The position numbers and the translations under genes are program-made. Below, one piece after another: positions 23,607 through 34,544 of a stretch of 64,000 bases of DNA. The first letter of the stretch is position 1, and every line of letters starts with the position of its first letter. Under the pieces are notes generated by a model that saw only the letters and a program-made list of their open reading frames with translations, searched no databases and was not told where the DNA came from. This DNA is from Agelaius tricolor (Eukaryota; Chordata; Aves; Passeriformes; Icteridae): positions 71,775,381-71,839,380 of the forward strand of contig JALJCS010000001.1 of the NCBI GenBank assembly GCA_023055355.1, written 5' to 3'.

Positions 23607-23637
23607 ATGCATGCATTATATATTAGATAATATCTAA
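23607..23637. repeat. Two adjacent AT-rich palindromes
   Basis: ATGCATGCAT (23607-23616) is a perfect 10-base palindrome. TTAGATA, A, TATCTAA (23623-23637) is a perfect 7-base inverted repeat with a one-base centre. They lie six bases apart in AT-rich unique DNA. Confidence 0.7.
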
Positions 23638-24004
23638 AATATTCTGTATAAGCTTTTATTTGACTCAACTGAGACATTGAATTTTAAGGTGGAGGGGAAA
23701 AGCTGGAACTCATGCAAAATAGGGTCATAGCATCTTGGGGAACTCCAGGGTTACAGAAGACTTCTAGGACCTTGTCATGGAGCAGGGAAAATTCACATGA
23801 CGGCTTTGAAACTTTCCTTCTTTTGAAAACTAATGACAGGTGGAAATACTGTAGGCATAGCACTGAACTTTAATACATGGCAAGGCATTATTTCTGTGAA
23901 ATGCTTTATCACGTGCACAAAAAGTGGGAGGGACAACCAAGAATGACAATGTCAGAGCAGGAAGGGCTGATGGTTGGCTGACCGTTGTCACAGACATCTT
24001 TTGT

Positions 24005-24030
24005 GAAAAATCTTTTCTTTAAGATTTTTC
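24005..24030 (+). repeat. 10-bp hairpin inside the LTR
   Basis: GAAAAATCTT, loop TTCTTT, AAGATTTTTC: a perfect ten-base stem. The LTR at 21302 has a degenerate equivalent at the same relative position, so it is a property of the LTR family and not a local accident. Confidence 0.8.
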
Positions 24031-24304
24031 CTGCTGAAGCTGAGAAGTTTCAGCAACAAAATGTAAACAATGGTTATCTGCTGCTGTAGAATGCAACAGG
24101 CTCATCTGTGATTGGTCTCCTGTGGATGTTTAAATGCAGTGACCAGTCATGGCAGAGCTAAGTCTCACTCAGCTGTCTCTGAGACAGCTGCCTTTGTTAT
24201 TCATTCTTTTCTTTTCTATTCTTAGCCTAGCTAGCTTCTGAGGAAACCTGTCCTTCTTTTTCTTTTTAGTATAGTTATAATGTAATATATATATATCATA
24301 AAAT

Positions 24305-24310
24305 AATAAA
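24305..24310 (+). terminator. LTR polyadenylation signal
   Basis: AATAAA about 75 bases from the LTR 3' end, a normal place for the R-region polyadenylation signal. In the related LTR at 21302 the equivalent site has decayed. Activity is inferred from position only. Confidence 0.45.
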
Positions 24311-24383
24311 TCAAGCCTTCTGAACATGGAGTCCACATTCTCGTCTCTTCCCTCACCCAAGAACCCCTGTGAACACAGTCACA

Positions 24384-25439
24384 GACCATTGCTTGGAGCA
24401 CACAGGGAGGCAGCAGCCAGTTAGAGAAAAAGATTTTAAACAGCCAGACCCCATTCAGAAGTGAATGGAACAAAAAGCATCAAAGGCTGTTAAGGAAAAA
24501 TTTCAGCAGTATTCCTTTCCAGAGCCAGGATTCTGGGTCTGAGAAGGAGCATCACATTTGATAGAAGTTTATGCAAATTCAGTTTCCCTCATGCTGCCAT
24601 AGACCTGAGGTTTGAAAAATCAGCATTCCAGATGGACAAAAAGCAGCAAGAAACCAGTAACACAACTAGGAGCCTTCCTCAAATCACGACTAGAAAATAA
24701 GGAATACTGTTACCAGCTGGAATGTACATGTTTTAGAAGAAAATTAGCATGAAAGTCAGGAAAAAAGCACTGCAAATAGGTGACAAAAAGGCCAAAAAGA
24801 TTGATGCTACAATTCTGAAAAATACCTTTGGCCAACACTGATTTTAGAGCACAACAAAGGGAGCTTGTTATATTTATTCCTGCAAGTGAGTTAGATGGAA
24901 ATAGAGACAGAAATAGAAGTACTGGTGCTACAATCTGTCTACTTGACATGTACACGTATAAAGGAAAGGGCAATACTTAATTTGTGTTGTTTCTCAAATG
25001 CTGAAAATTGAAAAAAGGTTGTATTTGGGTTGAAAGAATGGCTTGCAGGGCTAAAAATACTCAAATGTATCAGGAAGAAAAAAAAACCCACTAAAAAATG
25101 TAGGTAAGCAGTCAGATATGCAGTGATGCAGAGAAGTCAAATGTATTCAAAAACTTATTCTATTCTAGTCTGTATTTTGAAAGAAGCAGAATACTTATCA
25201 CTTTAGCATGACAAAGTATTATCCAGTCCATAAGTTACTCAGGAGTGTATTATACCATGACTATAAGAAAGAAAATTCTCTAGCAAAACAAAATATCTTG
25301 CACTTGAGGTAAAAAAAAAAAAAAAGGTTGTCTCAGAGCATTGTGCAGACCTGCTGTCTATTTTCAGTATACCTGGTACAGGCACATTCTGAAATTATGG
25401 AGAAACTAAAACATCCTAATTTTAAGAAAGTGAGCAGGG
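24384..25439. other. Unique non-coding DNA
   Basis: AT-rich sequence with no recognised gene. A 15-A run occurs at 25311-25325. The stretch just before 25440 may be further decayed CR1 reading frame, but I cannot align it. Confidence 0.5.
25311..25325. repeat. Poly(A) run, 15 bases
   Basis: Uninterrupted A run about 115 bases upstream of the old CR1 reading-frame fragment. It is not its tail. Confidence 0.9.
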
Positions 25440-25835
25440 ATAACCCAAATAAAAAAAAAATAACCCCCAAGAAATTAATGGAACACATGATTGAGCATTC
25501 ATTTATCTAAGAGAGTAGTAAGGAACATGGATATAAGTACTGCCTCTCAACAGTGTCTTTTGAAAAAGAAATCACACCACATAATCCTGATTACATCCTT
25601 CAGGACACTACAAGTTCAGTTGATAAAGGAGACAGTAGAGATATAATGTGCTTAGATTTTTACAATATATTTGACTGAGCACAGAACAATCTGATGAAAA
25701 TATTAGAATATTACATCAATAATAAATTTCAGTTTAAACAGATTAGACAACAACCCAATCTCAAAAAGTAGCTGCTAATGTGAAATCATTAAATGGAGAG
25801 ATTAGCTGTCCTTTTTTATGAGATTGGGATGACAC
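25440..25835 (+). pseudogene. Ancient CR1 LINE reverse transcriptase fragment, sense, decayed
   Basis: Broken plus-strand frames here spell the order of a CR1 ORF2 reverse transcriptase. First comes a KKLMEHMI segment (about 25466-25495), comparable to the family's 'GKIMEQIL'. Then SFEKEIT..DYILQD (about 25557-25607) aligns with 'GFTKGKS..LIAFYD'. Then SVDKGDSRDIMCLDFYNIFD (about 25617-25676) corresponds to RT motif A. After a stop and frame changes, SQKVAANVKSLNGEI (about 25760-25804) matches the segment before the SGVPQGS motif. The catalytic aspartate region is readable, but stops and shifts abolish function. The divergence is much greater than in the other CR1 copies here, so this is an old insertion. 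Confidence 0.72.
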
Positions 25836-26599
25836 ATTCATTGAGCCAGTAAAAATATCTGCTAGTAAATTCAATAAGAATAGGCAAATTTGTAAATCTC
25901 CATTGCAGAGCAGGCAAAAACCTTGATTACTATTTTTTAACATTTCCTTTTTTTTTTTTTTGAACTGTCACAATCTATCTCCACGAGCAAGGGCTGCAAT
26001 GCAGGTATACAGACCAGGTTCTGTGGAGCCACAAAAACATTTAGGAGTTCTGAATGGGTGTTCATGGAGCAAAAAGGAAAGCTGGGAAGGAAAAGTTAAT
26101 TGTTCATATGTCCTTGACAAAACTGAGACCAGAATGGTACTGTATAGTTTTGATTTTCACATTTTATAAGGAACAGTGAAATGCAGAGGAATGTGTTGAT
26201 GGGAATTCATGTACTGTGGATACAAACTATACTGTGGCTTCCAAAATATGTGAGAAAGCTATCTGATACAATACCAGAAGACAAGCAGGAAAAAAAAACA
26301 ACAGATGTGAATATTCAGCAATGAGTATTTAGCCAGGGACTGTGCTCTCAGCTGATGGTGGAATTCCAGATTCCATCTCTCCAGATGAAGAAATATCTTT
26401 CTTCAACGTTCTGTGCAGCAAAAAGTAAAATTAAGATTATATTTGAAGCTCAACACGGGCAGAATAAAAATCAATGGCCAACTAGAGACATTGAACCAGG
26501 TAAAGGAGAGATCTTGTTGCATGGATGTCATGGGCAGTTTGTAATCATTATGCTGGCAGATTTTAAAAAGACACATCTTTGTCAGGGCAGTCCTGAGCA
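25836..26599. other. Unique or unrecognisably old DNA between two CR1 pieces
   Basis: No gene recognised. Because it lies between an old CR1 reading-frame fragment and a sense CR1 3' end, it could include eroded CR1, but I see no alignable motif. A T run sits at 25948-25961. Short frames (69, 83 and 65 codons) show no family signature. Confidence 0.45.
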
Positions 26600-27070
26600 C
26601 AAATAAAGGCTGGGTGGAAGTGGATTGAAGCAGTCCTGAGGGGAAGGATTTGGGGGTGCTGGCTGATGAGAGGCTCAGCAGGACCCATCAATGTGCACTT
26701 GCTGGAGCATCTCTCCTGTGGACACAGGCTGAGAGAGCTGGGGTTGCTCAGCCCTGAAGGTTGAAACCTTCCAGTACCTAAAGGTGCTACAGGAGAGCTG
26801 GTGGGACTTTTGACAAGGGCATGGAGGGACAGGACATGGGGGTCTGGCTTTAAAGTGATAGAGAACATGTTGGATTTGACATTAGGAAGAAATTCATTAC
26901 TGTGAGGATGGTAAGGGACTATCACTAGTTGCCCAGAGAAGTTGTGGATGCCCTGGAAGTGTTCAAGGCCAGGCAGGATGGGGCCCTGAGCAACCTGATT
27001 TAGGCAGAGGGGTTGGAATTAGATTATCTGTAAGGTCCCTTCCAACCCAAGCTCTTCTATTATTCTGTGG
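26600..27070 (+). mobile_element. CR1 LINE 3' region, sense, with internal deletions
   Basis: It starts in the end of ORF2 (GGATTTGGGGGTGCTGGCTG, GATGAGAGGCTCAGCAG) and runs through GGCTGAGAGAGCTGGGGTTG, CAGTACCTAAAGGTGCTACA, a GGAAGAAATTCATTACTGTG block and TGCCCTGGAAGTGTTCAAGG. It closes with GGTCCCTTCCAACCCAAGCT and TTCTATTATTCTG. Compared with the family order, roughly 250 bases are missing after 'TGTGCACTTGC', about 45 more after 'TTGCTCAGCC', and a short piece before 'GGGGTTGGAATTAG'. The long minus-strand frame at 26563-26925 is antisense CR1. Confidence 0.92.
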
Positions 27071-30000
27071 TCTTAAAAATGATATATGTAGACTGAGAGG
27101 GGCAGAAGAAATCTTGCCTTCATCTATTTATATTCTGAACTGGCTAGAACAGAGCCAGTAATTTTCTGCAAGCTGAAAAACTTCATATTTCCTCAGCATT
27201 GTTCCTTGTCTGTGTCTCACATTTTCGTACTTCCAGCAATAAGGGACAGCAAAAATGTGACTGAAGCAAATGTTGCTGAAGAATGGAGATTTTTTCCTGC
27301 ACTCATTATAGCTGTGTTTTGGCACCAAGGAGGAAAGCTAAAAAGCTGTTGGTGCCCTCTTATCTGAACATTTCCATCCCAGCCGTAGGCAGCATGCAAT
27401 GAAATCACATTTTCTAGCGTGCCATAATGTTACAGCAAATGCTGCCATTCAGCTGGGAATTCCACTGCCCTCCAACCAACAGTCAGGAAATTCCCTATAG
27501 GATAATTGACAGTCTACTGTGAATTACACAGCTATAAATAGCACACCATGGGTGCCTGGTGAAAGGATGATAAAACACAAGTGCAAGTTCAGTATTTATG
27601 AAGTCATTTGCAGCACAGAGAAGTATTTATCGCTGTACTTGCAGTTTTTATATTTTTCCTTCCCCAATACATATAGAACAGGGAACAGCCAGCTATAAAG
27701 AACTGTGAAATATGATCTTTAAGAAGTTCGCTCTCTCTTTCATTTCTGTATTCTTTCTGTTCCTGCTCATTTGCTAAAGCTCCTGCAGCATCATTCATAT
27801 CTGATCAATTTTATCCTATCTCTGCCTCCAAACTGCTTTCCCATCAATAAACCTCCCCTATTCTTCAGATCATCACAGAAGACAGAGGATGGGTGTGCTT
27901 TACACGCCTGTGGCTTCTCCTTTCAGGAGCATAGAGAGACACAGAACTCAAAATTTCACTTTAGTAAAGAAATGAATCCCTCAGTTTCTATTCTCAACAT
28001 CAAAGAAACAACTTGAAGGATCATATGGTTGATTAGAGAAGAAATGCCTCCCCCTGCATGATACAGAAAAGATGGGTGAAAATTTAAATATTAAATGCAA
28101 TCTTCAGGAAGGTTAAAATTAAAGACAAACACCAGCAGACATGGATGTTACTTCTGCATGGACAGTATGCCCTTATCTACATATACAGTGCTTCAGAAGT
28201 GTATGAAACATAGATTATGACCCATGAAAATGAGCATTAACTCAAATACATCAGTGTTTTTGTATTCCCATATACTCAACAGAAGCACAAAATGGCAGTG
28301 GAAGGAATCTGAAAATGTGCACTATTAAAACATCCCTCCAAAATTAGAGTTTCCATTCTTGCTACATGAAACTTGATCAAATAATTACCCTGGAGTTCTA
28401 GTCATAGAAGCTTTTGAGTCCATCAATAAATAACATCAAAAATTACCATTAAAAACTACTCATCATTTACTGACACAGAAGCAGAAATGTAATCATTAAA
28501 AATTCTTCTTAAACAAATGCTGTTTTCCCCCTCTGACACAACAGCACTCAAGATGCCCTTTGGGGAGAAACAAAAAAAAAGTTTGTTAAGACAGACTGGG
28601 GCTTTCATGTTTACTGGAGGTCAGTCACCCTAGTTTCCTGAAAGCATGATATGACATAGTCACAGAGAATAAAAAAAGAAGTAAGAAGAGGATGCAATAT
28701 TTTGTTTCCATACTACTCCACTGCAGAGAACAACCACACCACATCATCTCCATGGCATAAAGAGAATCTCACATTTTAGTGATTATTTCAGCTCAGCATT
28801 GACCATGAGGTTATATCTGATTATCTTTGTGAATAATCAAATTCAGAATCATACTTGTTTGGGTATGTCATTGCACATTGCTTGCTTTTGGGATGTGGTT
28901 TTCTACAAAACTCAGTCAGTAATGGGAAAGAAAAACAAAATAATAAATAAACAAAATTATTAAATAATAAAGGAAGAGAGGGAAAAGGCAAATAAGAGCT
29001 AATAGGAAAAGAAGAAAACAAGTTTCACATTGCAAGCAAGGACTGTGATGTCTCTCAGGCTTGGGAGATGTGATAGAAAGCAGATCATTCTTCCTCATTC
29101 TGTCCAGCAAGAATGTCTCCCAGAATAACACAAGCCTCAGGGTACCATAGTCCATTCTGGTATCTCAGGAAATAAAGAGCTTTTCCATTTCTGTTTCGTT
29201 CACCTGATCTCAATGTCACAGTAAGTCCTCTAAGAAAAAAAAAAAAGACAAGGATATTCTCATTCTTTTCTTTACTTGTTTCAGTTGATCAGCTTTTGTT
29301 CATTCCCTTCTGATCATGGTCACCAGGCATGATCCCAGCATTGCTCCCAGGTGGTATCAGGACATTTTTGTTGAGGTGCATTAAGTGTGTCCCCATGCAC
29401 AAGGCAAAACAATGGCAAACCTGCCTGCTTAGTATTGTCTTTAATGAGCAGAAGAATAAATTACTGAGACTCAGTTGATGTAAGGGGATTTATTAAACTA
29501 ATCTGACTCAACTGTTTATCTGAGTCATTCAGATAAATCTTCTAATTCATAATTTGTGAGAAGTGAAAGTTACAATTTACCTCTTCTCCACTTATTGCTT
29601 TATCTTATCCATTTAATTGGAGGTTGATTTCATGTCAGGGCAAAAACGTTTTCATCTTCTATGCTTACACTAAATATTTCACAAATGCATTTCTGATCTC
29701 ATTCACAGATTTAATTAGCTTAGTGTCTACTTATCCAGACACTTCTATGGTCTTTGTTATTCTATAAAGTGTGAGCATGCAAAAGGAATGAAAAAAAGAC
29801 AGATTCAGCTTACTCAGACTCTATGAATGAAATCTGTGATATGAAATTATAAAGTGATTCACATTTTCATTATTATCAGTCATAACCAGTCGGATTTCTA
29901 GACAGAAACTCATCACTTTGCATAGTATTTTCAGTCTTCATTCTGAACACTCACTCCAAGAAGTCTGGCCCAGAGAAAAGATTTTCATCATGGTATCAGT

Positions 30001-30803
30001 CAAATACTATCTCTGCTCCTTCAACTCTTTCTCAAAATTTTAGCCCTGCTATTTAGCTTTTTTCTTCCTCTTTAGTGCACTGAGGATCACAGACTTTAAT
30101 TTAGGCTAAGATTCCAGAGAGGAAAACAGTCCTTGTGCTTTGACTTCATCACAATCTTGCACATACATTTAAGGATGTGATTAAGCCAAGTCCTCCTTTC
30201 CTGACCTGGTCATCTACAAGGCTCTTAGTTTTTTATTGATAACATAAAACTGCAGTAAATAGGAGCTGATTTTGAATGAAGGAATCTTACACAAATGAAG
30301 AATCTTTTACTTGCAGCCAGACAGGTTTTTCTCTACATTAAAAACAGCCAACCCCAGACAAAACACTACAGGCATGCAAAGGAAAAAGAGAGATATGAAT
30401 AAACCAGAATTTAAAGGAAATCACACCACATGCAAATAACCAAATCTGTAAGTGATGCTCTGAAGAGAGAGAAGCTCTCTAAAACAGTTTCAAAAGACGA
30501 AAAAGAGGCCAAGCTTCCTCTATTTTTACATAGTGTCAATTTGCAGCTCATCATCAGGACAGTGCAAGGGAGGATTATGCAACTCCTCCAGGATGGTTAT
30601 CCTGTGAGGAATGTAATTAGAAGGGCTCTGCTCTCAAAGCATGTCAGTCCTGAGAGGTTTTCTCAAACGGAGATAGCTACAACCCATCCTAAAAACAGGT
30701 CAGGGTCATGGAAAGGGAAAAATTAACACGGCAAGGGCAGTCAGAGAAAAGGCATCCCCCCGCCACAATAGGGTCCAAGGAGGGGCAAAACCCTACAGTG
30801 CAG

Positions 30804-30836
30804 TGCACTTAGAAATTCAGGGAATTTCTGAGTGCA
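30804..30836. repeat. Hairpin, 14-bp stem and 5-base loop
   Basis: TGCACTTAGAAATT, loop CAGGG, AATTTCTGAGTGCA. Thirteen of fourteen pairs are Watson-Crick and the remaining one is a G-T wobble if transcribed. Flanking bases do not extend the stem, so it is too short for a canonical microRNA precursor. It may be an attenuated inverted repeat or a chance structure. Confidence 0.75.
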
Positions 30837-32969
30837 GAGAGTGGTCCTGTCATCACTTGGGTGACAGCAGTAGGATCAAAAGAGCAGGAACTCATATTAA
30901 CAGCTGGGAAAAGACCAAAGCTATGTGAGGGGAGCAGTGTTCCCCCTTAAAGAGGGAGGGCTTTGTGCACTGTAGATCTGCATATCCTGTATCTGTGGAT
31001 TGTGAAACAAAGCCAAGGCTGTGTTTGCTTTCACATGGTAATTGTTTGAGTAGCAGCGTTCTCTGACTAGTTATGCAGCAAACAACTACACTGAAACCAG
31101 ATGGCAGGCTGGGCTTGCAGGACCAGAAGCAAAAATGAATTTGTGTGCACAAGCTTCCTCCAGCATTCAGGTATCAGAGCACCTGGCAAAGTGCTCAAGT
31201 TGTTCATCTCAAAAGACTCCAAGGGCTAATGCCAGAGTAGGTGCAGATCCTGTGGTGCATCCATCTTCCCAAATGCTAGACTAATATCACAAGGCACCCA
31301 GCTCAGCTGCAGGTGTGTGAGAATTTCTTTAATTTTTCAGCCACTGAATATAAAACAAAAGTTAAAAAAAAATATTGTTTTCTCACTCCTATTATTCAAA
31401 TGTGGATAAATTTTCAAGCTGAAAGGCTTAAGGCCATTATTGTGTTTTGAGGACCATTGCTTTTGATCAGAGAAATAAAAGATGTAACCTAATTGAGCCA
31501 TTCGCTTCTGTATAGAGACCACAGCATGGGAACAATAGCTGCTCCTATTCATTCATGAAGGTGCTCAGTCTATGGACTTAATGAGCACAAACAGCAGCTC
31601 TGTCTCCACAATAGATGGTCCTGTTAGTGATCCATAAACCATGCAGGATTCCAGCAACATGCTCCAGCAAGAGCCCTCTATGTGCCTGTCCTATTTTAAT
31701 GGATTGATAATAAAAGTCATTCTCCTTGGAAGAGAGAAATCAGAAGGCATCTGATCATCTGTGCCCAGATTTGCATATGCTGCTGTAATGATAATTTCTC
31801 AGCCATGCTTTGGGGTGAGGCAGCTCCTCAAAGAATGGGAACAGAAGTATGGCCAGTGTCACTGTACCATGTTGTTTATTTCAGAGAAGAGACTCCAGGA
31901 CTTGTTTTCATCAGTGAAACCAAGCAGGCTGACCAGTCTCATTTCCCCTTCACTACCCAGTGTGCATAAAAAAAAATCTCTTGTCTCACACACTCTGTGT
32001 GTGGCTACTCAAGTAATTCAGAGACAGATGCTGCAGGGAAAGCAGACAGCACCATCAGGCTCCCTCTAGGAGCATCCCACCTTCTCTGCACTGGGAAAGC
32101 ATGAGCTGTTGGGCACTACAGAAAAAACAGAGTCATGGGCTAATGCTCATTTTCCCACTTAAGTACCAGCCCAGACACCAAAATTAATCACAAAGGCTCT
32201 TATATATATTGACCTGACCCTGGCTAAGTCCATTCTCACCCCACCTGGAACTGTTAAACCTTTGTCCATCAGGGTGTTAGGATGTTCTGCTTCAAGACCC
32301 TGGTTCAGACAGTGCTATCCAGAGTCCCTTTCTGACTCTGCTGTCAGTGGGCACAAGAAATCACAGGTCTCCTACTGACAGCTGCTACCAGCAGGTTCAG
32401 TGTGTCCCAAAGAGCATCATCACAAACATGGCCTTTACCACACAGCAGCCCCAGACCAAAGATAACACCCAAAACTTCCTGGGGGTCTGCAAGGCTCTGA
32501 AGTTGGTAAATTCCAGGGGGTTTTGCACGGCTAAGAAATAATCAGCTATTTTTAAAACAAAACAGGGAAGGCCCTGAGGAATTTGCTAACTTAAAATAGA
32601 AAAGAAACACCCACACCCACAGCCTGTTTTAGATCCACAGCAATGAACTAATGAAGATGCTGAAACACAGAGTCCCCCTCAGAATTTAATTTTAGTGTCT
32701 TAGCTAGTCTTATCTCAAAAAGAAAGACTCTAAGAACAGAAAATCAAACACCACCCACTCCCTTTACTACATCTGTGTCAGAACTCCCACTAATCTCCCT
32801 TCCCCTTGGCTCCAAGCTTCTCTATTTCCTGATTAGAGGAGAGGGATTTTCCCATTACCACCTGCATATTACATCCTGAAGTGAGATATAAGGCCTAAAC
32901 TGAGCACCTTAAGCTCATCTCTGTGCAGGGCCAGGATGTGGCACCTGGCTCCCCTCTTTGATTCAAGTG

Positions 32970-33013
32970 CTTTGCATAGAGATTTGCAATCTCTCTTTGC
33001 ATAGAGATTTGCA
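32970..33013. repeat. 25-bp-period direct duplication with octamer-like motifs
   Basis: CTTTGCATAGAGATTTGCA occurs twice, at 32970-32988 and 32995-33013, without mismatch. Each copy carries TTTGCAT and ATTTGCA, which overlap the POU octamer consensus. The junction AGAGATTTGCAATCTCT is a near-palindrome. It is a recent local duplication, or a clustered binding site. Confidence 0.8.
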
Positions 33014-34544
33014 TTGTTTTTTCAACTATTCCTCCTAAATATGTATTGGATTCCCAGAGGGAACTAAGGGGGGGATGAAGGAAGGATTTGAAAGGTTCCA
33101 AAAGATCTTTATCTATTTGATGCTGAATCTGACAGCACAGATGAGTAGAAGGTCTGGGTTGTTCCTTGCTCTTTTGAATACATATGACATCATAAATGCC
33201 TGACTTCATCTTAGGTGCCATGGAAGGTCACCTGAGAAAATACCATCTACACTAGCCCCAAGACAATTTCTGCCTAACAAAACACAACATGGCACTCACA
33301 AGAAAAAGCCTGATGGAGGATGCCTGAGGGAGCAAACCTCATGAGACAGATGCTGGTCTCAATGAGCTGCTGGAAATCCCTCAGACATGGACAGTGCTGA
33401 GGGTTGGATGAGATTTCCAGTGGCTCTGGAAGAGCTTTAGTGCTGAAACAAAATATGTTCCACTGCAATCAAACCCACTCTGCTTGCATTCATCCACAGA
33501 GTAATTTAATCCTTCCCTGCTGCTCAGCTCAAGGGGATTCTCTGCCTCTTCACATAGAGGAGTTTGAGGGTAACACCTGACTGAGCCTTTCAAGAGGATC
33601 CTTTCAGGCTGGGGAATGGAGGAGGAGGAGAAAGACAAGATAAATCTACCTATGCATGGATGTATAGGAAGATGAATATGTAAGATCCACATCCATTATG
33701 TATTAAAAATTTCAGAAGTATTCTGGGCTTCTTTCCTCCTAGCATGAAAAAATTTTGCATTAATAATGAAATAGTGTGTACCTTAGCTGTACTCCCCCAT
33801 AAACACATTTACTTGGCTGTAGCTTGAAATTTTAATAAAGTGAAAGTCTAGTCTTGGGACCTATTTTTTCAGCTGAAACTAATTGTCTTAATTTTACCTC
33901 TACTTTGGCTGGGAAACTGTCAGTCTCTGGTTTTGCTTCTTGGAACACAGCTTTCTCTTCATACCTGCAGAATGAGGCTGTAGTAACATAAGCACAGCAA
34001 TAGCAGGCAACAGTAAACTGCCTCTAGAACAATCCAGTGTTTCTCATAATGCTCAATAACAGATGCTTAGTGAACATGTGAAATGGAATAGGCATATTAG
34101 TTAATCCTGCTACAAACTCTGATTAATTTAGGGAATTTCTGAAGTAGTAACAGCACTCCTATTATCACATTTAATAGTTTTTAGTGGCCCTTTCTCCTTG
34201 CTAGATTTTCCTCCTCACCCAATCATTTTTAACCTGTGTAAGGCCATTTTTTGGCATCCCAATTATTTTCCAACAGTAAGGCCCATGGGTTTTTTAGGCA
34301 TTAGGTGAAAAAACACTGTTACTTTATTAAGTTTTTTATAACTGTTCTGAAATAAAACTAATTTGGTTTTTCTTCTTCAATTCAGCTTTTTCACAGCACT
34401 CATTATTGCAGATTCCTCCATCATATTTTCCTTTCAGCCATTTCTTGTTCATACATTTTCACTCTTTTTCATTCTCCTTGCATAACATTTTTTGTTTGTT
34501 TCTAGGCATCTTCATGCCCCATCCTTCTACTATTTCCAGGTCTA

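Larger units (their letters stand above)
21716..23985. other. 2.3 kb of unique DNA between two LTRs
   Basis: I looked for retroviral gag, pol or env remains because two same-orientation LTRs flank this stretch, and found none. The sequence is AT-rich with short unrelated frames. It holds a 41-base pyrimidine tract (23369-23409) and an AT-rich palindromic patch (23607-23637). Confidence 0.55.
23986..24383 (+). mobile_element. Solo LTR of an endogenous retrovirus, songbird type
   Basis: A clean element of 398 bases that begins TGTCACAGACATCTTTTGTG and ends in CAGTCACA. The terminal TGTCAC/GTCACA and the flanks GACCGT (23980-23985) and GACCAT (24384-24389), a 6-bp duplication with one change, support the boundaries. 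Six-base duplications are usual for class II retroviruses; the class is inference. Inside are a perfect 10-bp hairpin (24005-24030), a short TA repeat (24282-24297) and an AATAAA. No internal viral genes remain, so it is a recombined solo LTR. Confidence 0.85.
27071..34544. other. 7.5 kb without recognisable interspersed repeats or genes
   Basis: The longest repeat-poor stretch of the window. I find no CR1 or LTR and no supportable exon; the largest frames are 108, 103, 102 and 98 codons and match nothing I know. Notable items are a 14-bp-stem hairpin at 30804-30836, a 25-bp tandem duplication at 32970-33013, and an AT-rich block at about 29270-29560 with conserved-element character. Whether the lack of insertions reflects constraint cannot be told from one genome. 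Confidence 0.5.

Noticed and set aside
21302..24383. A single provirus bounded by the two LTRs
   Set aside because: The LTRs belong to different subtypes, the second has its own target duplication, and no gag, pol or env remains are visible between them.
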